From assembly GCA_964019425.1 (NCBI GenBank), contig OZ025822.1, positions 620,001 to 684,000 of the forward strand: 64,000 nt of DNA. The letters are read 5' to 3'. This document shows positions 40,370-50,121 of this stretch, in pieces. The translations under genes and the position numbers were made by a program. Position 1 is the stretch's first letter, and each line of letters begins with the position of its first letter. The notes beneath the pieces were generated by a model, which saw only the letters and a list, made by a program, of their open reading frames with translations, was not told the origin of the DNA and made no database searches. This DNA is from Flectonema sp. DT1601. Its lineage: Eukaryota; Euglenozoa; Diplonemea; Diplonemida; Diplonemidae.

Positions 40370-43300
40370 CTAGGTTGGCAGCAGCCACTTATTTGAATCG
40401 AACCACACTGGATCGATCCGAGTAAATTTAGAAGACCTAATCTTCTCCAGGAATGAATTAAAATGTTGGTTTTTGTTTTTATCCGAATTCAAGAAACAGT
40501 ATAACTCCAAGTCCCACAAATGGTCGTAGACTTTTTCGATTTCATTTGCGTTATAAACTTCTGAGATCAGTTTTCTGACTTCCTCCTTACACTTCGAATC
40601 AAGTGTGGTAACAGTGGAATGAACGGACAAATATTTGACAAGGCGTTGTCGAGGGACCGCTCGACGTAACGGGAAGCTTTCGTGTAGGCTCCGGAGGTCA
40701 TTCAAGAGCGATATGAGAGCCAACTGGTTTTCAGTAGCAAAAAACTTGTGTAGATGTTGACCCACATCCTCATCTTGATCATTAAATACTATCTGTGGGA
40801 AGTGAATTTGAACAAACATCTTAGTCTCCGGACATTTCGATAGTAAATGGTGAGTATCTGTATCTCTTTTATTACAGAAGAGACAGTTTGATAATCCCTT
40901 TCTTGGTTGCTTCACAAGCGGATGGTGTCCAGTCCTAAGGCGGGCGATTTGCATTTCTCCCTCACGGTTAAGATCCGGGTGGAAGCGTTGAGCACCTCTG
41001 CCCATTGTCGATAAAGAGTGCACATGTGATGTACTGCGCTGCTCGTACCAGTTTCTTCGGATTTTATTATTCACTGAACATTGGGTCATCCTGTAGTCAA
41101 ACTTGACCACTGTTAAGGGAATAGCAGAAGCCGCTGCTTTGTTGGCGAGAGAATCGGCCATTTCATTTCCGATGATCCCACAGTGTGAGGGGACAAATTG
41201 TAGGGTGATCGGACGCTGGAGCAGCGATATTCTCCTAAATAATTCGGCATTAGTCGCTGAATGTTGCTTCAGATGTCCACGCTCAAGACTTCGAAGTGCT
41301 GACTGACTATCCGTGATTATATTAATCCTCCCACTTGGCAGGCAAGACGAATACTTTTCAATCAAATTCACTGCTGATAACAGAGCCTGTTGCTCGGCAT
41401 TATAAATCATCAGAGATGGGTCGTAACGATGTATTTCTTTGATGCATCTGTTTCCAAAGATTAAAACTGCTGCATTACCACAATGGTAGTTACTTTCTTT
41501 ATCTTGGAAGTAGGATGCATCTGTATACAGCGAGGCCACTGACATTGGGAGGGTCTTAATTTTTCCAAGTGCAGCTAACAAATTCTTGCATGGGTCCATG
41601 GACTTACGGAAATCTGCCCAGGAATTGATAATAACATCCGGGGGTGGTCCCCAAGGAGTCTGGTGATGCGGTAGGCAGAGCATTGATCTTTCATTAGGGG
41701 TCACATAAGTCTTGGCATGGGGTTCTGCGTAGAGTTTCCACGAGCTAGACTTTTCAGGGTGAACCAACGACCGAGTCGGGCAATCGTCTGGGAGCCTCAG
41801 GAAACGTTCGTAGGATAAAGCCAGGACTTTAGCCACGTGTAGTTTGAACGGGGGAATACTAGATTCTACCGATAATGCAGTTGAGGAGGTCGATTTGGAG
41901 CATCCCGTCAGTCTTAGTTGAAGTGAACGAAGTGTATTCTCAATAAGTTTCAAAGAATTCTGCTTGATATAGGGTGCATAAGAAGCTAGTCCGTAATAGG
42001 CCCTAGAGAGGATCAGCCCATAGATTGTTTGTCGGAGAATTTCCGTTTTGATTTTAAAAGATGAAACTATCGAAATCAAGCCGATTCCCCGCTTTAGGGT
42101 ATTTGATAGGTGAGCTAGCTGCGATGTAAAAGATAAATCATCATCGATAATTATACCTAGATACCGCGACTGCGACACACGCCTTAGAGGGATAGCAGCC
42201 TTTAGAACGAAAGAACCCTTTGGCGTCCTTTGTGAAAGTTGAGAGCGGGTCTCAAGGTAATTACCATTAATTGCAAGTGGGTATACCGGTCCTGTTTTGA
42301 AATTGAGCAGAGCTGCGGCACCATCATCCTGATGAAGTCGGCAGAGCCACGGGGAAGGTCGATATCGTCCACCGTAGAGGGAAAATAAAGTCTTGGAAGT
42401 CTACAAATACTTCTGTCTGAGAAACGTCCTCCGAATGCCAAAAATTCAGTCTTGTTCAGAGAGAGGGACATTGCTGAATCAGCGAGCCAGTTCTCCACTT
42501 GTCCTATGGCATTGTTCGCCTTAGTTTCTAAATCACTAACCGAAGAGCCACTAACAAACACTGTCAAGTCATCCACGTATAACAGCTTTAAATCGGCTGT
42601 GATGGCATCCGGTAGGGAGTTCACGTACACACGGAATAAGAGCGGTCCTAGAATACTGCCTTGTGGGACCCCCTTTTTGCAAGAAATCGGGCCTGTACGG
42701 TTATGGCCGTGGAGAAGATGCGCTACTCGGTCCGAGAGGAAATTACCAATCCACCTTACATAAGGGACAGGGATGAGTGTTGTAAGCCTACTCATTAGAA
42801 TATGGTGATCCACATTATCAAACGCACCCGAGATATCGAAGAAAATCATCGTTGCACATTTCTCATAATTGTTTTTAACTTCAGCTGCAGCTTCGATCAT
42901 AACGGCTATATTTTCCTCCGCTGACCTACCAGGAACAAACCCAGATTGTTTAGGGTCTAGTTTAGAAATCAGCAGATGTTCTAATCTAAAATGGACAAGG
43001 GATTCAATGAATTTAGCAACTACTGAGGTCAATGAGATAGGACGATAGGAGGCGGCATCAGTCGGGTCCTTTTTGCTACCTTTTAGAATAGGGAGAACAT
43101 GTGCTACTTTCAAACATTTCGGGAAGGTTCCTCTCTGGAAAGACCAGTTTGCAATACGTAGGAGAACTTCCTTAGCCATATCTCCAAAATGATAAATCAT
43201 GTTGTTACTTATAGAATCCGGACCGGAGCCGTCAGACTTTTTCAAAGAATTAAAAACTGCTTGGGCCTCTGCCATTGTAAAAGGAGAGCAACTGGGTTCT

Positions 43301-43466
43301 GAAAAATCCACCTTTGAAGTATGCGGAATAAGCAAGGGACGATTGTCAGAAGAATCAGGGGAAAAGCGACGTTTGAGCGCTCCGACGTTCACCTGCGGGG
43401 TCTCAATAACCGTTGACTCTCCTTTCAGTTCTCGTAATTTCTTATAAGTCCAGCTAATAATAGCTA
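40370..43466 (-). pseudogene. LINE reverse transcriptase / RNase H, 5'-truncated and frameshifted
   Basis: The RT part (frame open 43466 to 42202) has YRPISLTSVVAKFIE, DISGAFDNVDH, PQGSILGPLLF and the catalytic YVDDLTVFV. The frame changes by one base near 42325-42345: after PRGSADFI the matching RT connection sequence continues in another frame (DDGAAALLNFKTGP…), which joins directly to the ORF 42178-40370. That ORF carries RNase H with its acidic set (YTDAS, NAEQQAL, ITDSQSAL, NEMADSLA) and a Cys/His cluster (CLFCNKRDTDTHHLLSKC). This RT-RNase H order fits the I/ingi-type LINEs. No AP-endonuclease domain is present because the element is cut at 43466. Not functional as it stands. Confidence 0.8.
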
Positions 43467-43471
43467 GTAAA
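43467..43471. repeat. Right target-site duplication GTAAA
   Basis: Begins the right flank GTAAAAACAGTAACAACTTT, which continues as in the uninterrupted element at about 6032. Confidence 0.75.
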
Positions 43472-44328
43472 AACAGTAACAACTTTTATGCATTAAAAAA
43501 CAAAATTAATATCAAGTATTTGACTGAAAAAAATGTTTGTAGTTATTAATCAAAGAGAAATTACGCTTAGAAAAAAGAAAATACTCGCATATGCGAGGGG
43601 ACTTGAATAAATAAATCAGGGATAACACGCAACAACCTAAATATGAGTCATTGTAACCAGCCAACGGTGAGACTCTCAGTTGATGTCACAGGGCGGTTCA
43701 TTGTATCGGATTGTGATGTACTTTTACGTTGTTTGATTTCCTGTTTGTGAAAGAACTAAGCAACTAATACACAATTCCAAATACAAAATTCCAACCTACT
43801 CATCGTGCCTTCGATAGTGTTCTGAATGTTAAGATGTTGTAATCTCAGTGTAGTTTATAAATGATAACACACCGAAAGGAGTTTGTGAATTCGGAAGAAT
43901 TTCAACAAGATAGTAGTGACAGTGTAAATAAAATATTTGAATTAACGACAGAGAACTCAAGTTATAAACAAACCCCAAATAGGTCTCCGAGGCTAAAAAG
44001 GTTCTGAACGACAGAAAGGGAAACCGTAACGCGTAACGTCGGGCAACGGGCAAGAGGGGATTGAATGTTTGAATTTGTAAAATACAACTGTTTTAGATCG
44101 CGTTAACATAGCGATAGTTTAACATCTGTTAAGGATACAGTGACTATGGTGATGCTGCGGCAAGGGGGGATAACTATTTGATTTTGTACGTAAAATACAA
44201 ATGTATTGTATCATAACAACATAACGATAATTTAACATTAGTTCTGAGATACAGTGACTAGGTGTGATGCTTAACTTAGCCTTTTAAAGTAACTATTAGG
44301 GCGGCAAGGGGGGAGTGAGGGCAGCAGT
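43472..44328. repeat. Right half of the split element plus spacer repeats
   Basis: 43472-43570 continues the element interrupted at 38502 (CAAAATTAATATCAAGTA). Common 3' spacer blocks follow to about 44050. Then come two related blocks, CATAGCGATAGTTTAACATC (44062-44160, as at 16762) and CATAACGATAATTTAACATT (44163-44298). No gene is seen. Confidence 0.75.
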
Positions 44329-46101
44329 CTATCTGCTGGTGATGGTGAGTGGTTCAGGGACGCCAACATCGAAAAAGGATCTCAATATTTCAACCCGACC
44401 GTTGTCACTATTGTTCTGCTTGTCAACAATATCAGCGATGTTGGCTTCCCTACCGAGAAGCAGTGCAGTAGCGATCTTGTTGAAGTTGTCCCACTTCCCA
44501 ACTCCACGAGACTCAAGTTCGTACATCCATTCTTCTGGATTACTGTTCTCAGTAGTTGGGATGACTTCGTACAGGACCAGAGTGATCCCATCATGAATAA
44601 TAGTTTGATGAAATACACAAATCTCAATCATCTCTTTCACATTTAAATACAATCCCTGTTCACATAACATCGGAACATTCATTTGACAACCTGCTCTTTC
44701 AACAACACCAACAAGGTGAGTCATCCTTCCAATAAAGCTGTATCTTCTGATGTTTTCACTCCCCAGATCCCCGCAGACAAGTTTTCCAGAGGCCATTCCA
44801 ATATTAAGAGACAAGACTGAAGTTGTACCTTCTTGATAAGAAGATAAGATTGTGTCTGATGATCGGATGATGTTCTGACTGGCTTCCACGCTTGACATAG
44901 GATGGCTGCTGTGGTTTCTAGTTGCTCCAAAATTCGCATAAATTCTATCACCCAAGAACAAGTCAAGAGTTCCCTTGTTTTTCGTAATGATAGAACTACA
45001 GACAGAAACCATATCGTCAATAAGTGACTTGAATAGTTTCTGACTCTGTTCCAACACATCATAAGAATTCTTGATATTTATAATTATAATCGAAGCAGTT
45101 GTTACTACAAACTGTCTTCCAATTACAGGAACCTTTGCGTTCTCAGTGCTAAGAGCCGATAAGGAGCTGCTGATACCTCCACTTCCACTTGCTTCACTGA
45201 TACGTAAACTATGTGCACTTTCACTTTCACTTTCGCTTTCACTTTCATTAGCAAAACATGATTGCGGTAAGTATGGTCGGTATGATTTTAAGTTAGCTAA
45301 TATTCTTTCAAAAGAAGATTTCAATTCTTCCGGAATCTCCGCCAACGCGAGTAATTCAGAAGCAAGTTCCAAATCAAATTTAGAAAGTGATGTGGCGATG
45401 TGATTAGCTGTATCAATGGAAGCTAGGATCCGTTTCTTTTCTTCTAAAACAGTGTATGCGAATCCCCTCGTACACATGAAATCAATTACCAAAACCATTA
45501 GCTGAGACCCTAACGTAGTTGCAGCGTAGAATATAGTTGTGCCACAAGGAAGTGTCTCACAGTTGCAAAGTAAATCCCGACGTGATTCCTGACTGGAAAC
45601 TCCCCACTCCAAGTTGTACATCCCAAATCGTAAAGTGCGTTCCACCGCATTTAATACCAACCAAACACAACAAAAACAAACTACTGCTACGGATGTCGAT
45701 GGCGTTGTTTCACAAACTAATAAAATATCCGTCAGCAATACATAAATTGGCCAATGAGGGCTTCCTAACGTCAGCGACACAACGAGGTCGGTCATCAAAA
45801 GAGGGACGCAGTGTGCGCAGCACATGAGTTGAATAAAGAAATCAGTGGGTTGTAGCTTTAACACACACAGGTAGAAGAATATAACAAGACTCACAACAGA
45901 TGAACAACCAGTTGCTATTCCCGAGAAATGTTTCTCATGATTACTATTAAGTGACGATATCGTTGCCGGAAACAATAACATGGCCGTTATGATGTGAGAG
46001 CCTATCAAAACTCGTTTTCGTTTTATTTGTAGGGGAGTGTCGCCATCTTGTACGGCATAATTGATACAACACTCGAAAATCTTCAGGAAACACTTCAACA
46101 T
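44329..46101 (-). CDS. Six-pass membrane protein with cyclase-like domain, copy 12 (590 aa)
   Basis: Upstream-most copy of the array and separated from the rest by the retroelement. ATG at 46101 (MLKCFLKIFECC). Loop 1 is the longest and most divergent (TISSLNSNHEKHFSGIATG), and membrane segment 2 has CSSVVSLVIFF. The cysteine loop is RRDLLCNCETLPCGTTIFYA. Linker is the Ser-Glu form (ESESESESAHSLRISEASGSGG). One residue is lost near the C-terminus (ADIVDKQNN for ADIVVDKQNN). Upstream of the acceptor CTTTTCCAG the sequence no longer matches the other copies, so it marks the array edge and may carry its own leader region. Confidence 0.85.
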   Translation of the reverse strand: MLKCFLKIFECCINYAVQDGDTPLQIKRKRVLIGSHIITAMLLFPATISSLNSNHEKHFSGIATGCSSVVSLVIFFYLCVLKLQPTDFFIQLMCCAHCVPLLMTDLVVSLTLGSPHWPIYVLLTDILLVCETTPSTSVAVVCFCCVWLVLNAVERTLRFGMYNLEWGVSSQESRRDLLCNCETLPCGTTIFYAATTLGSQLMVLVIDFMCTRGFAYTVLEEKKRILASIDTANHIATSLSKFDLELASELLALAEIPEELKSSFERILANLKSYRPYLPQSCFANESESESESESAHSLRISEASGSGGISSSLSALSTENAKVPVIGRQFVVTTASIIIINIKNSYDVLEQSQKLFKSLIDDMVSVCSSIITKNKGTLDLFLGDRIYANFGATRNHSSHPMSSVEASQNIIRSSDTILSSYQEGTTSVLSLNIGMASGKLVCGDLGSENIRRYSFIGRMTHLVGVVERAGCQMNVPMLCEQGLYLNVKEMIEICVFHQTIIHDGITLVLYEVIPTTENSNPEEWMYELESRGVGKWDNFNKIATALLLGREANIADIVDKQNNSDNGRVEILRSFFDVGVPEPLTITSR

Positions 46102-47387
46102 TTGTGATCTGGTCACACCTGGAAAAGAACATTAAACAGACTGAAACAAAATAAATATTCCAGCAAACAGATGACCAACAGAAAATAACTAAACTGTGAG
46201 TAATAAGAAGCTGCGTAATTTGGACAATTAGTCTCAAAAGAAAAAGACTAACTAAACAGAAGGTACTTGTTTCCAACACACAGTTTTCACTGAGGTCGAT
46301 GGTTTGTTTTGTGTAACCAGAACTGTGTAAGCTTTGGTTCGCACTCAATTGGTTTTATTAGTTTAAAAAATACAGAACTGATGACTACGAGGGGTTCGGC
46401 TAACCCACACCAGTAAGGACCCAATCGCGAAGATTGTAATTTTATAGCTTCGGCTGGAAGTGATCGACTTCCAGCTCCTACCTTGCCCAGAGGCTAACAG
46501 GTTGAAAACAACTAAAGAAAAAAAAAAAGGGGAGTGGGAGAAGGTGAAATAATAAAAAATCTTTTTTATTCCATCTACAGCATCTTTCTTTATAATACGA
46601 ATTCACCCAGTTGTCCAAAGCATTATAATTGTACTGTGGGATTACCGAAAATTTATAAAAGTACCACAACAATTGAATAACGCAGTCATATCACCCCAGC
46701 AAGAAATGAAAATAAAAGAATCAGTCAGTTTAAGGTCATAACTGCCCCGGACGTGAAATGTTAGCCGAGGGAGGGGAGATTTTTTCACAAAAAAACAAAA
46801 TAAAATAATCAAATCTTATCGAATAAAAAAAGCTTGGTTTGTATTTTTTTTTTTTGTTATTTAGAATATGTGTGAGTTTACTTACAAAGATGGTACAATA
46901 AATCAAAAAATTATTTTATTTATTTACGAAGCCTAGAGCTCGCTAGACTGCTACCAGTCAACCGTGAGACTCTCACAGACGATAAGAGACCTAGAATAAC
47001 CTGGAACAAATGACTAATTAAACCCACCGTCCGAACGAACAGACGGTGTAAGAGACAAATATAAAAATTAAAAAAAAATGAAAATGAAAAAAAATAAGCT
47101 ACAAAAACACAAATTGCTCTGCTATTCTGCACAACACCGGTGGCAGATACGCAGTTTCAGGAACCTTAATCTCATCGAGGTCCAGTTACGAAAACTCTCA
47201 AAGAAAAGTATTTGACGTGTTTAATAAAAACTTTTTTTTTTTTTTTTTCAAAATACTATAATAAACCATAACTGCGTGATCTTGCCCAAAAAACAGATCA
47301 GCTAATGAACACATTAATTGCCTTGAAAAAATAAGAGAAGAAGCTATAAGATATACCTTAAACAAATTTAAAAAGAAAACATAGCAA

Positions 47388-47421
<34 letters not shown>

Positions 47422-48257
47422 CCCTCTTTTGTCCCTTAGGTTTATAGCTGTTTTCCCGTGACTTCAGTCGAAGAGAATAATTTTTGAGCCTTAACAAAAC
47501 AAAAAAAGGGGGAAAGAGAAGAAAAAAAAAACATAGCTAATAAAGAACATTAACCATCAAAAGGTGAGGACATTGTTATAGTACGAAGACCGTCTTCATA
47601 CATCACTCAGCGGTTGCGCATCTCTTTCGCTAAACTTTCAACAACCGCAAGGTGATAGAGGTAAACTGTTTGCTTAACAATTCAATTTCTTTCCCTTTCA
47701 TCCAAATAAAAAATCGCAAAAAAAAAAAAAAAAAAAAAAAAAAAGTAGATGAAACAAAGCAAGACACTTTTGTTTTTCACTTGAGGAGCAGAAAGTAAAT
47801 TGAAACTTTTCCCCCTTCCGTCCCCTCCGGGGGAAGCCCACAAACCTTATTTAACCAATCAGTATCAACAGACCACTGAGTACCGTAAATTGAACCTAAC
47901 CCCAACTCAATCTAACCCCATGAATGAATTATATCTTATTACTTTCAGCACAAAGCATACATCAAGGGATCTGCGGCCAAAATGTTTCCATCCTGTCCAG
48001 ATCACGAAATTATTTATTTGAGATTTCATACACACTGAAAAGAAAAATAAAAATAAAAATAAAAATAAAAAAAAGCTGCTCCCCAAAACAGCCAGCGACA
48101 GCAACAGTTTGCCATAATAAAATAAATAAACGCTGGAGGCCACGTAAATATAGGGACTGTACTGCAGGTTTGAACTACAAAAACATATGTTTATATAAAA
48201 TAAAAAAAGATAATAATAGAGAAACCATTCAGATTAGCCTTATATTTCGTTGAAAAA
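46102..48257. other. Intergenic region right of the array
   Basis: Unique upstream sequence of copy 12 (to about 46370) is followed by a block with GGGGTTCGGCTAACCCACAC and AGGACCCAATCGCGAAG (46390-46440), similar to 40055-40100. Next are A/T-rich DNA with long A runs (47391-47419, 47718-47744), the flanking repeat (46905-47055) and (AAAAT)n. Frames here are low-complexity; I see no gene. Confidence 0.6.
46905..47170. repeat. Dispersed repeat, right array-flanking copy
   Basis: Close copy of 3110-3305 in the same orientation (TTTACGAAGCCTAG, CTACCAGTCAACCGTGAGAC, CCTGGAACAAATGACTA). It is followed by TTGCTCTGCTATTC...CGCAGTTTCAGG, related to about 6952-6990. Confidence 0.75.
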
Positions 48258-48263
48258 GTTAGT
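48231..48263. repeat. Left 33-bp direct repeat (target-site duplication)
   Basis: AGATTAGCCTTATATTTCGT followed by TGAAAAAGTTAGT; the same 33 bases lie at 48421-48453. The last six bases may belong to the element end (GTTAGT), giving 27 bp as the lower limit. Confidence 0.85.
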
Positions 48264-48420
48264 ATCATTAATTTTAGAACAGAAAAGTGAGAATAAGAAA
48301 AGTAGAGATTAGTAAAAGAAAAGTATTCGTTTCTGCAGTTTCCTAACATCAAAAGGGTAATAGAATATGTAGTTTCAGGAGCATTAATCTTATACTACTT
48401 GTCCCTTTTTAGGCCTTAAA
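48264..48420 (-). mobile_element. 157-bp insertion of the retroelement 3' end
   Basis: Matches the terminal about 155 bp of the element at 38503-38657 (ATCATTAATTTTAGAACAG, TTCTGCAGTTTCCTAACATC, GTCCCTTTTTAGGCCTT). It is flanked by 33-bp direct repeats. It fits a severely 5'-truncated LINE insertion in minus orientation, or a SINE sharing the LINE tail. Confidence 0.8.
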
Positions 48421-48453
48421 AGATTAGCCTTATATTTCGTTGAAAAAGTTAGT
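48421..48453. repeat. Right 33-bp direct repeat (target-site duplication)
   Basis: Second copy of the 33-base sequence at 48231-48263, directly after the 157-bp insertion. Confidence 0.85.
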
Positions 48454-48792
48454 TAGTTTGTAAAAACGCAGACAGAATCCTGTCGCACGGGGAAAATAAA
48501 TCATGACCATAAGAAATAACGGCTTTCTATCTGAATAGTTTCTTCTCCAACTACGTCGGTATATAAAAATAAATAAATAAATAAATAAAAATAAAAATAG
48601 AATGTGAATTGCGATAAAAAACCACCTTAGCAAGCAGTAGGTGATGCCAATACTCTGCCAACAAAAACACTTTTTTTTCTCTTTTTTTTTTTTGACGTAT
48701 CCATCTATTAAAATAAATACGATTGGGGGAGAAGGGTTATCAGGGTAGTCTTGAAATCTATCAAAAAAACCACCTGAATAGAAATACAACAA

Positions 48793-48992
48793 NNNNNNNN
48801 NNNNNNNNNNNNNNNNNNNNNNNNNNNNNNNNNNNNNNNNNNNNNNNNNNNNNNNNNNNNNNNNNNNNNNNNNNNNNNNNNNNNNNNNNNNNNNNNNNNN
48901 NNNNNNNNNNNNNNNNNNNNNNNNNNNNNNNNNNNNNNNNNNNNNNNNNNNNNNNNNNNNNNNNNNNNNNNNNNNNNNNNNNNNNNNNNNNN
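48793..48992. other. Assembly gap (200 N)
   Basis: A run of exactly 200 N, probably a scaffolding placeholder, between A/T homopolymer-rich flanks. Reading frames that cross it are meaningless. Confidence 0.98.
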
Positions 48993-49168
48993 ACGGCCTG
49001 ATGCAAGAGAAGAGACCTCCCCTTGTCTTTTCCATGCACATCCACCAGAACACCATCATTAGAAATTGCCCAAGATTGAGACCCCGACAGGTGAGTTTTA
49101 TTTTTCTCAACTTTTTATTAACTTTTTTTTTTTTTTTTTTTTTTTTCATTTACCTTTTTTGATGGGTA

Positions 49169-49402
49169 GAGACATGAGGCAGGGTAAGGCAGGGTGAGGC
49201 AGGGTGAGGCAGGGTATATATTGAAAATGCATCATCAAACTCGGAGGGGGATGTATGTTCGATTTTTGTAAAAATTACAACTGTGTTGTATCATAAACAA
49301 CATAACGATAATTTAACATTAGTTTTAGATACAGTGACTAAGGGTGTTGCGCAACTCAGAATAATAAAGTAACTATAGGTTTTGAGACATGAGGCAGGGT
49401 AA
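49169..49402. repeat. Repeat insertion bounded by 19-bp direct repeats
   Basis: GAGACATGAGGCAGGGTAA occurs at 49169-49187 and 49384-49402. Between them are further GGCAGGGTGA units (to 49217) and a copy of the CATAACGATAATTTAACATT block (49245-49383) also found at 34770 and 44163. Confidence 0.75.
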
Positions 49403-50121
49403 ATTGATACCGTATTGTCAATCTCAGAAGGGGAATTTAATACGATACGAAAAGATCTATCTGGGAAGAATATTGCAGGTCTTTGCACAAAAATTAAAAA
49501 AAAAAAAAAAAAACAATAAAAGTATTGTCGCCATGAACAAGCATTCGCCTGATTTCTTTGGTAGGAAGGTAACTTCGATACTACACTACTTGAAACTCTC
49601 CTAAACCTAATAAAAAAGGGATTGATCACTCTCAGGTAATTGTATCAGAAGTTAACAAATGTATAAAGAATTTAGTAATTTTATGAGGCAGTTGACTAAA
49701 GGGAGAAGCAGGGGAAGTGAAAGAAAAAATAACTGTGTCTGCAGATGATAGTGGCGTCCGTAATTTAAAAAAAAAAAAGCAATAATCTATTGCGGTTGCG
49801 AATGTAACACGTACAAAGTTCAGTGAGAGACCTGTCCACGCAAGAAAACAGGAAACCCCTCCATTGCAGTGCTGGCATGCAAAATCGCTCGTCTACAAAA
49901 CTGCTAAAGAACAGTAGCTGGTTCATCCCTCAGGAAAAACTGAAATGAATCGTGCACTGAAACTGAAACATAGGCAAGCGGTGCTGGAAAAAAAAAAAAA
50001 AAAAGAGGGGGAAAAAAAACGTCTTTGATGACTCTTTACAGTAGAACAGGACCAGAACAGGAGAAGAAGAAGAAACAAAAAACGAGGAAAAAAAAAAAAA
50101 AAACTGATCTTCTGTATTACC
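49403..50121. other. Intergenic DNA, no gene seen
   Basis: A/T-rich with several poly-A runs (49495-49513, 49988-50002, 50089-50103). It should contain the 3' UTR of the phosphatase gene that ends at 50122. Confidence 0.6.

Larger units (their letters stand above)
38503..43466 (-). mobile_element. 4.96-kb retroelement insertion (5'-truncated LINE plus second RT fragment)
   Basis: Defined by comparison with the empty site near 6 kb and by the 5-bp duplication. Reading on the minus strand it holds a LINE reverse transcriptase cut at its 5' end (43466), an RNase H region with zinc-finger-like cysteines, an A/T-rich microsatellite (40180-40300), a (TTAG)n tract, a fragment of another RT with a protease-like domain, and a tail ending in GTTAGTATC (plus-strand view at 38503). 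The first about 155 bp of the plus-strand view are also present as a separate insertion at 48264-48420, so this end is likely the true 3' end of the element. The order suggests a composite or nested element. Confidence 0.75.

Noticed and set aside
3718-46348. Many recurrent plus- and minus-strand frames of 66-175 codons inside each cyclase copy
   Set aside because: They are out-of-frame shadows of the nearly identical cyclase genes; they recur only because the genes do.
48430-49149. Minus-strand frame of 239 codons
   Set aside because: It crosses the 200-N gap and the rest is homopolymer-coded.
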